Assembly: GCF_023740735.1 (NCBI RefSeq)
Contig: NZ_JAMRXH010000005.1
Location: forward strand, 248,001 to 312,000
Length of the DNA: 64,000 nt
Direction of reading: 5' to 3'
From: Nocardia sp. CDC159
Lineage (GTDB): Bacteria > Actinomycetota > Actinomycetes > Mycobacteriales > Mycobacteriaceae
Below the pieces are notes generated by a model. That model saw only the letters and a program-made list of their open reading frames with translations. It was not told the DNA's origin and did no database searches. Both the position numbers and the translations under genes were made by a program. Positions 60,683 through 64,000 of this stretch are shown here, piece by piece. Position 1 is the stretch's first letter; each line of letters begins with the position of its first letter.

Positions 60683-61464
60683 TCACACCGGACGCCATCG
60701 ACACCTACGTCATCAACCTCGCCCGCCGACCGGACCGCCGCAACTGGATCCACAGCCACCTACCACCCGGGCTACCCGTCACCTACACCTCGGACTGGGA
60801 CACCCCCTTCGACGGCCACGACCTCACCCTGACCGACCTGGACGCTGCGGGAATCAAACTGTTCGATTGGCAGATCGACTCCGACAACCCGTGGTGGAAC
60901 CGGCCACTAAAATACGGTGAAATCGGCTGCACGCTAGCCCATCTCGCCTGCTGGACCCACGCAGCCCACCACACCCACGCCCCCTACATCCTGATCCTCG
61001 AAGACGACGCCGTCCTGCCCCCAGACCTCCTGGACACCCTCTGCAGCGGCCTGCACCGACTCGCCACCGCGAACACGCAACTCGATCTGCTCTACCTCGG
61101 CCGATACATGCTCGAACCCGACCATCCCGGCCCAATACCCGGTTTCGTCCGGCCGGGATACAGCCACTGCACCTACGCCTACCTACTCACCCGATCAGCA
61201 CTCAGAACTCTGCTCGCCACCAGGCTGGACGAAGCCATCGTCCCGATCGACGAATTCCTCCCCGCCCTGTATCTGCCGCATCCACGGCCAGACCTGCGAA
61301 CCCGATTCCCACCACAAATCACCGCCCTGGCCTTCGAGCCGCCGTTGGCGTCCCAGCGCCCCAAACACGAAGCAGGCAGCGACACCGAAGAGTCCGACTT
61401 CATCGACCTCCGGCCGCCGCGACCCGCCGTTAACGATGCGAGTTCCCCGTCCAACGGTCGATGA
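60679..61464 (+). CDS. Glycosyltransferase family 25-like protein
   Basis: 261 aa, ATG 60679 overlapping the upstream stop as ATGA. It opens IDTYVINLARRPDRRNWIHS and has LKYGEIGCTLAHLACWTHAA, then YILILEDDAVLPPDLLDTL with the ED(D) metal motif, and YLLTRSALRTLL. These are the hallmarks of the GT25/LPS glycosyltransferase family (galactosyltransferases and collagen-type hydroxylysine transferases). Near a hydroxylating peptide cluster, attachment of a sugar to a hydroxylated residue is an attractive but unproven idea. Its last 35 bases overlap the convergent acyltransferase gene. Confidence 0.8.
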   Translation: MITPDAIDTYVINLARRPDRRNWIHSHLPPGLPVTYTSDWDTPFDGHDLTLTDLDAAGIKLFDWQIDSDNPWWNRPLKYGEIGCTLAHLACWTHAAHHTHAPYILILEDDAVLPPDLLDTLCSGLHRLATANTQLDLLYLGRYMLEPDHPGPIPGFVRPGYSHCTYAYLLTRSALRTLLATRLDEAIVPIDEFLPALYLPHPRPDLRTRFPPQITALAFEPPLASQRPKHEAGSDTEESDFIDLRPPRPAVNDASSPSNGR

Positions 61465-62092
61465 GCGGCGCCAACCGCCTACCGCGCCAGCCGCTGAGAG
61501 GCGTCAACACATTCGTGCCGGTCGCCACATGCTCCGGCGGCACGTCCCGAGTCACCACGGCTCCCGCGGCCACATAGCTATAAGGCCCGATCCGCACGCC
61601 GCCGACCACCCGAGCCCCGAACCCAACCACTGAATCGTGCTCGACCACCGGCGGCGCTTCGTCGACACCCCACCACCCCAAATCCGGACGGGTATATTCG
61701 TGCACCAGGTCCCCCATCACCGTCGATCGGTCCCCGATCGTCGTCGCGTCACAAACGAACCCAGCCACACACGCATCCGCCCCAATCCGCACCCGGTCAC
61801 AGATGTAGGCGCCATGCGCCAGGCGCGAGCGGTCTCCGACGGCACAGTCGTATCCGATCCGTGCTCGGTCCTCCACGACACAACCGCTGCCCAACGCCGT
61901 CCCTTCGTGCACGATGACCTGGTTGAACAGCAAGCACCCATCGCCGATGACCACCGGGGTCGCCACTGTCGACTGTTCTTGCTGGGCAGCCTCGCGAATC
62001 CGCGCTTCCTTCGGATATCCGAGCACACACTGCTCGCCGATCACCGTGCCGTCTCCGAACCTGACCGGCGCGTACAGCTCCTCGACCTTCAT
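61430..62092 (-). CDS. Left-handed beta-helix (hexapeptide) acyltransferase
   Basis: 220 aa; ATG 62092 overlaps the hydrolase stop. Imperfect hexapeptide repeats ([LIV]Gxxxx) run through most of the protein: VVIGDGCLLFNQ, VEDRARIGYDCAVGD, VGFGARVVGGVRIGPYSYVA, AAGAVVTRDVPPEHVATG. The last segment is the typical coenzyme A-binding end. Members acetylate or acylate sugars, so it may act on a glycosyl group, perhaps with the neighbouring GT25 enzyme. Confidence 0.82.
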   Translation of the reverse strand: MKVEELYAPVRFGDGTVIGEQCVLGYPKEARIREAAQQEQSTVATPVVIGDGCLLFNQVIVHEGTALGSGCVVEDRARIGYDCAVGDRSRLAHGAYICDRVRIGADACVAGFVCDATTIGDRSTVMGDLVHEYTRPDLGWWGVDEAPPVVEHDSVVGFGARVVGGVRIGPYSYVAAGAVVTRDVPPEHVATGTNVLTPLSGWRGRRLAPLIDRWTGNSHR

Positions 62093-62877
62093 GATCGGGT
62101 CGATTGATCCACCAGCCAGTCCACCGTGACCCCGATCGCTTCGTCCTCCCGCTCCCGACCATCGAACCCATGATCGGAGCCCGCAACTGTGTGCAGCCGC
62201 GCCTCAGGGCGAGTCCGAACAGCCTCGGCCGCAATCGAGTACGACACTGACGAATCTCTGTCACCGTGCACAACAAGAGCCGGCACCCGACTGGTTCCGA
62301 ACGCATCCGAGGGCCGATACCCGGCAAACTCCATGAACAACACACGGCCTAGTTCGAACTCCCCGTCAACACGGAGAAAGCCGTTCTCCTGCAGAACCTT
62401 CTGCTGGTCAGGGCCGAAATTTTCCACACCCCAAGCTAACTCGGGCTCCAGGAACGTGTGCCGAAGATCCAAAACCGGATTCCATAGCACGAGGCGATAC
62501 AACGCAGGCTCAAGCCACGACAGCGACAACATGGTCGAAACCGCCCCGAAACTCGCGGCGACGATCGACATCGGGCCATTGAACCACTGCCGTACGAAGC
62601 CGATTGCTGCTTGCAGGTCCAAGCACTCACCCGCGATTGTCACACCACGCTGCGTACCGTCGCTGCCGCCATGGCCTCGAAACGAAAATCGGACTACATC
62701 GAACCCCGCCCCAGCCAGGCGATCGGCCAACCGCACGAACATGCCCCCGCCCTCATCCATATCCACGGCGATGCCGTGAACGAGAAGTACCACACCGCAG
62801 TGTAATCCCGAGGTCGCACTGTGCACAGCGGCATCCAGCTTCAGACCATCGACCGAGACCAGTTCAGTTCGTTGCAC
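62089..62877 (-). CDS. Alpha/beta hydrolase
   Basis: 262 aa from ATG 62877. The alpha/beta-hydrolase core is visible: VVLLVHGIAVDMDEGG (oxyanion region), SFRGHGGSDGT, IVAASFGAVSTML with the nucleophile Ser, LVVHGDRDSSVSY with the acid Asp, and GSDHGFDGRE with the His. The nucleophile elbow is AASFG rather than the standard GxSxG, as in some serine aminopeptidase-like lipases and esterases. Substrate unknown. It is coupled to the acyltransferase by a four-base overlap. Confidence 0.82.
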   Translation of the reverse strand: MQRTELVSVDGLKLDAAVHSATSGLHCGVVLLVHGIAVDMDEGGGMFVRLADRLAGAGFDVVRFSFRGHGGSDGTQRGVTIAGECLDLQAAIGFVRQWFNGPMSIVAASFGAVSTMLSLSWLEPALYRLVLWNPVLDLRHTFLEPELAWGVENFGPDQQKVLQENGFLRVDGEFELGRVLFMEFAGYRPSDAFGTSRVPALVVHGDRDSSVSYSIAAEAVRTRPEARLHTVAGSDHGFDGREREDEAIGVTVDWLVDQSTRS

Positions 62878-63102
62878 TTGCTACTCCGACCACTCGAACA
62901 CCGTCACTCAACTAGGGGGCAATCGTCTTTGCGGCTTTCGAACTCGCACCATCGGCGGTGCCTGGCGAGAGCCGATTGCCCAACGGGCGACTGAGGCCGC
63001 GCCTTCACGGCACCGACAACGGTCGCCACCCGCAGGACCGGAGCGAGCCGATTCCACCCCGTGAACGATGGCGGCTGAACCGGCCCAGCCGGACCTCGCC
63101 TG

Positions 63103-64000
63103 TTACGGCTTTTGGGCCACAATAATGCTGTTCGTGGTCACCGATTCACAGCGGATCCGTTGCACGTCGGTGAAACCGGTATCGGTCAGCCAGCGTGTGT
63201 ACTCGCTGCCGGAGTAATTCTTGCCTCCCTGGGTCTCCACCAGCATGTTCACTCCCACCAGCGCGGCTCGCCGCGGTCCGCTGCGGTCGTCATCGAGGAG
63301 GTCCTCCAGCACAATGATCACCCCGCCTGCAGGAAGCGCACGGAAACATTTGCCGAGTATTGCGCGGCCGGTCGTCTCGTCCCAATCGTGCAGCACCGCG
63401 GACAGACTGATCGTGTCGTAGCCGCCGGGCAGTGTGGAGTCCGCTATGAAATCGCCTGCCTCGGTGGTAATTCGATCCTCAAGCCCCGCCGCGGCGATCT
63501 TGCGGGCTGCGATCTCGCAGACATGCGGGAGTTCGAATACCCCCGCACGGAGCGTGGGCACTGCCTTGCATGCTTCGATGACCAATGCCCCGGAGCCACC
63601 ACCCACGTCCAGCAGCGCTTTGCGCTCCGACAGCATCGGCAATGCACGCGCCATCACTCGTCCGGTAAAGCTCGACATCGAATGCATGGCTTCCCAGAAC
63701 ATGGACAGTACAAGCTGGTCGCCCCGGTCGAACACGCTCTCCTGTTCGTCCGGATCCCACGTAGTCGGCCGATTCGTTCTCAGTGCGGTCGGCAGTTCCT
63801 GCCAACCGGGATATCTGCGCCGGTCCGCGTACCGGATGAATCCGCCGAAATAGTATGTGCGCCCCTTGACCAGGAACTCATCTGATATCGGCGAATTCCG
63901 GTATCGCTCATCGACTTTGGTCAGCAACCCCAGGGAAGCGCAGGCGGCCAGCAGGATATCGGCGGGCCGGTCCTCGATCCCCAACTCCTGCGCGACTTCC
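63103..64000 (-). CDS. SAM-dependent O-methyltransferase (5' partial)
   Basis: At least 298 aa; the frame stays open to the window edge and continues with EVAQELGIEDRPADILLAAC, so the start lies outside. The N-terminal helical part is a dimerisation domain. The SAM-binding motif is ALLDVGGGSGALVIEA; later, GYDTISLSAVLHDWDETTGR with the catalytic-region His and GGVIIVLEDLLDDD are typical of plant/actinobacterial O-methyltransferases of natural-product pathways. It is separated by 225 bases from the hydrolase, with no gene in between. Confidence 0.85.
   Translation of the reverse strand, partial: EVAQELGIEDRPADILLAACASLGLLTKVDERYRNSPISDEFLVKGRTYYFGGFIRYADRRRYPGWQELPTALRTNRPTTWDPDEQESVFDRGDQLVLSMFWEAMHSMSSFTGRVMARALPMLSERKALLDVGGGSGALVIEACKAVPTLRAGVFELPHVCEIAARKIAAAGLEDRITTEAGDFIADSTLPGGYDTISLSAVLHDWDETTGRAILGKCFRALPAGGVIIVLEDLLDDDRSGPRRAALVGVNMLVETQGGKNYSGSEYTRWLTDTGFTDVQRIRCESVTTNSIIVAQKP

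Noticed and set aside
1-64000. tRNA, rRNA and riboswitch genes
   Set aside because: I looked for tRNA-like cloverleaf ends, rRNA-type conserved stretches and common riboswitch cores and saw none I could support by eye; a covariance-model search would settle this.

Overview
The window comes from a high-G+C actinomycete: genes are densely packed, often overlap by a few bases, and frequently start with GTG. A Nocardia/Rhodococcus-like host is an inference from gene style, not proven. Most of the left half looks like a plasmid or integrative conjugative element. It carries a MobF relaxase, single-strand binding protein, a ParB-domain protein, a DprA-like protein, many Cys-rich small proteins and several transposon remnants.

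Layout. 1-4418: a cassette with two class II glutamine amidotransferase paralogues flanking an amidoligase-family protein, then small unknown genes. 4770-8230: an ISL3 transposase, a GNAT acetyltransferase, a P-loop kinase and a decayed GNAT gene. 8698-12077: a lactococcin-972-type bacteriocin with its integral membrane protein and ABC ATPase. 12181-15047: a MITE-like inverted repeat, a GH76 glycosidase, and an IS30 fragment abutting a truncated IS110. 15335-24653: element backbone genes (DUF4192, DprA, ParB-like, SSB, a zinc-ribbon protein, DUF6283), with a 236-bp imperfect palindrome downstream of ssb. 24844-30357: an 1837-aa TrwC/TraI relaxase-helicase whose C-terminus is related to the element protein at 21377-22816.

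30690-41259 is a type I-G (formerly I-U) CRISPR-Cas locus. It has csb1, csb2, cas3 and csb3 in one overlapping minus-strand operon and a 3.8-kb array of about 53 units. No adaptation genes (cas1, cas2, cas4) are present. The repeats are unusually divergent, yet several keep their hairpin through matching changes in both arms. A solo repeat-like sequence lies upstream of the cas operon.

42239-52154 is a second defence island of the pPIWI_RE type: a PIWI/RNase H-fold protein, a large helicase, a PD-(D/E)XK endonuclease, an additional Cas4/RecB-like nuclease and an Mrr-like membrane-anchored nuclease. All genes lie on the minus strand.

52560-58991 looks like a peptide (RiPP) biosynthetic operon. 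It encodes a radical SAM/SPASM enzyme, a 2-oxoglutarate oxygenase, a HExxH-type protein, a Ser/Thr-kinase-like protein, a small P-loop kinase, a Cys-rich protein and a NUDIX hydrolase, together with a 44-aa candidate precursor that has its own ribosome-binding region and a downstream hairpin. Possible tailoring or export-related genes follow (a family 25 glycosyltransferase, a hexapeptide acyltransferase, an alpha/beta hydrolase and a partial O-methyltransferase).
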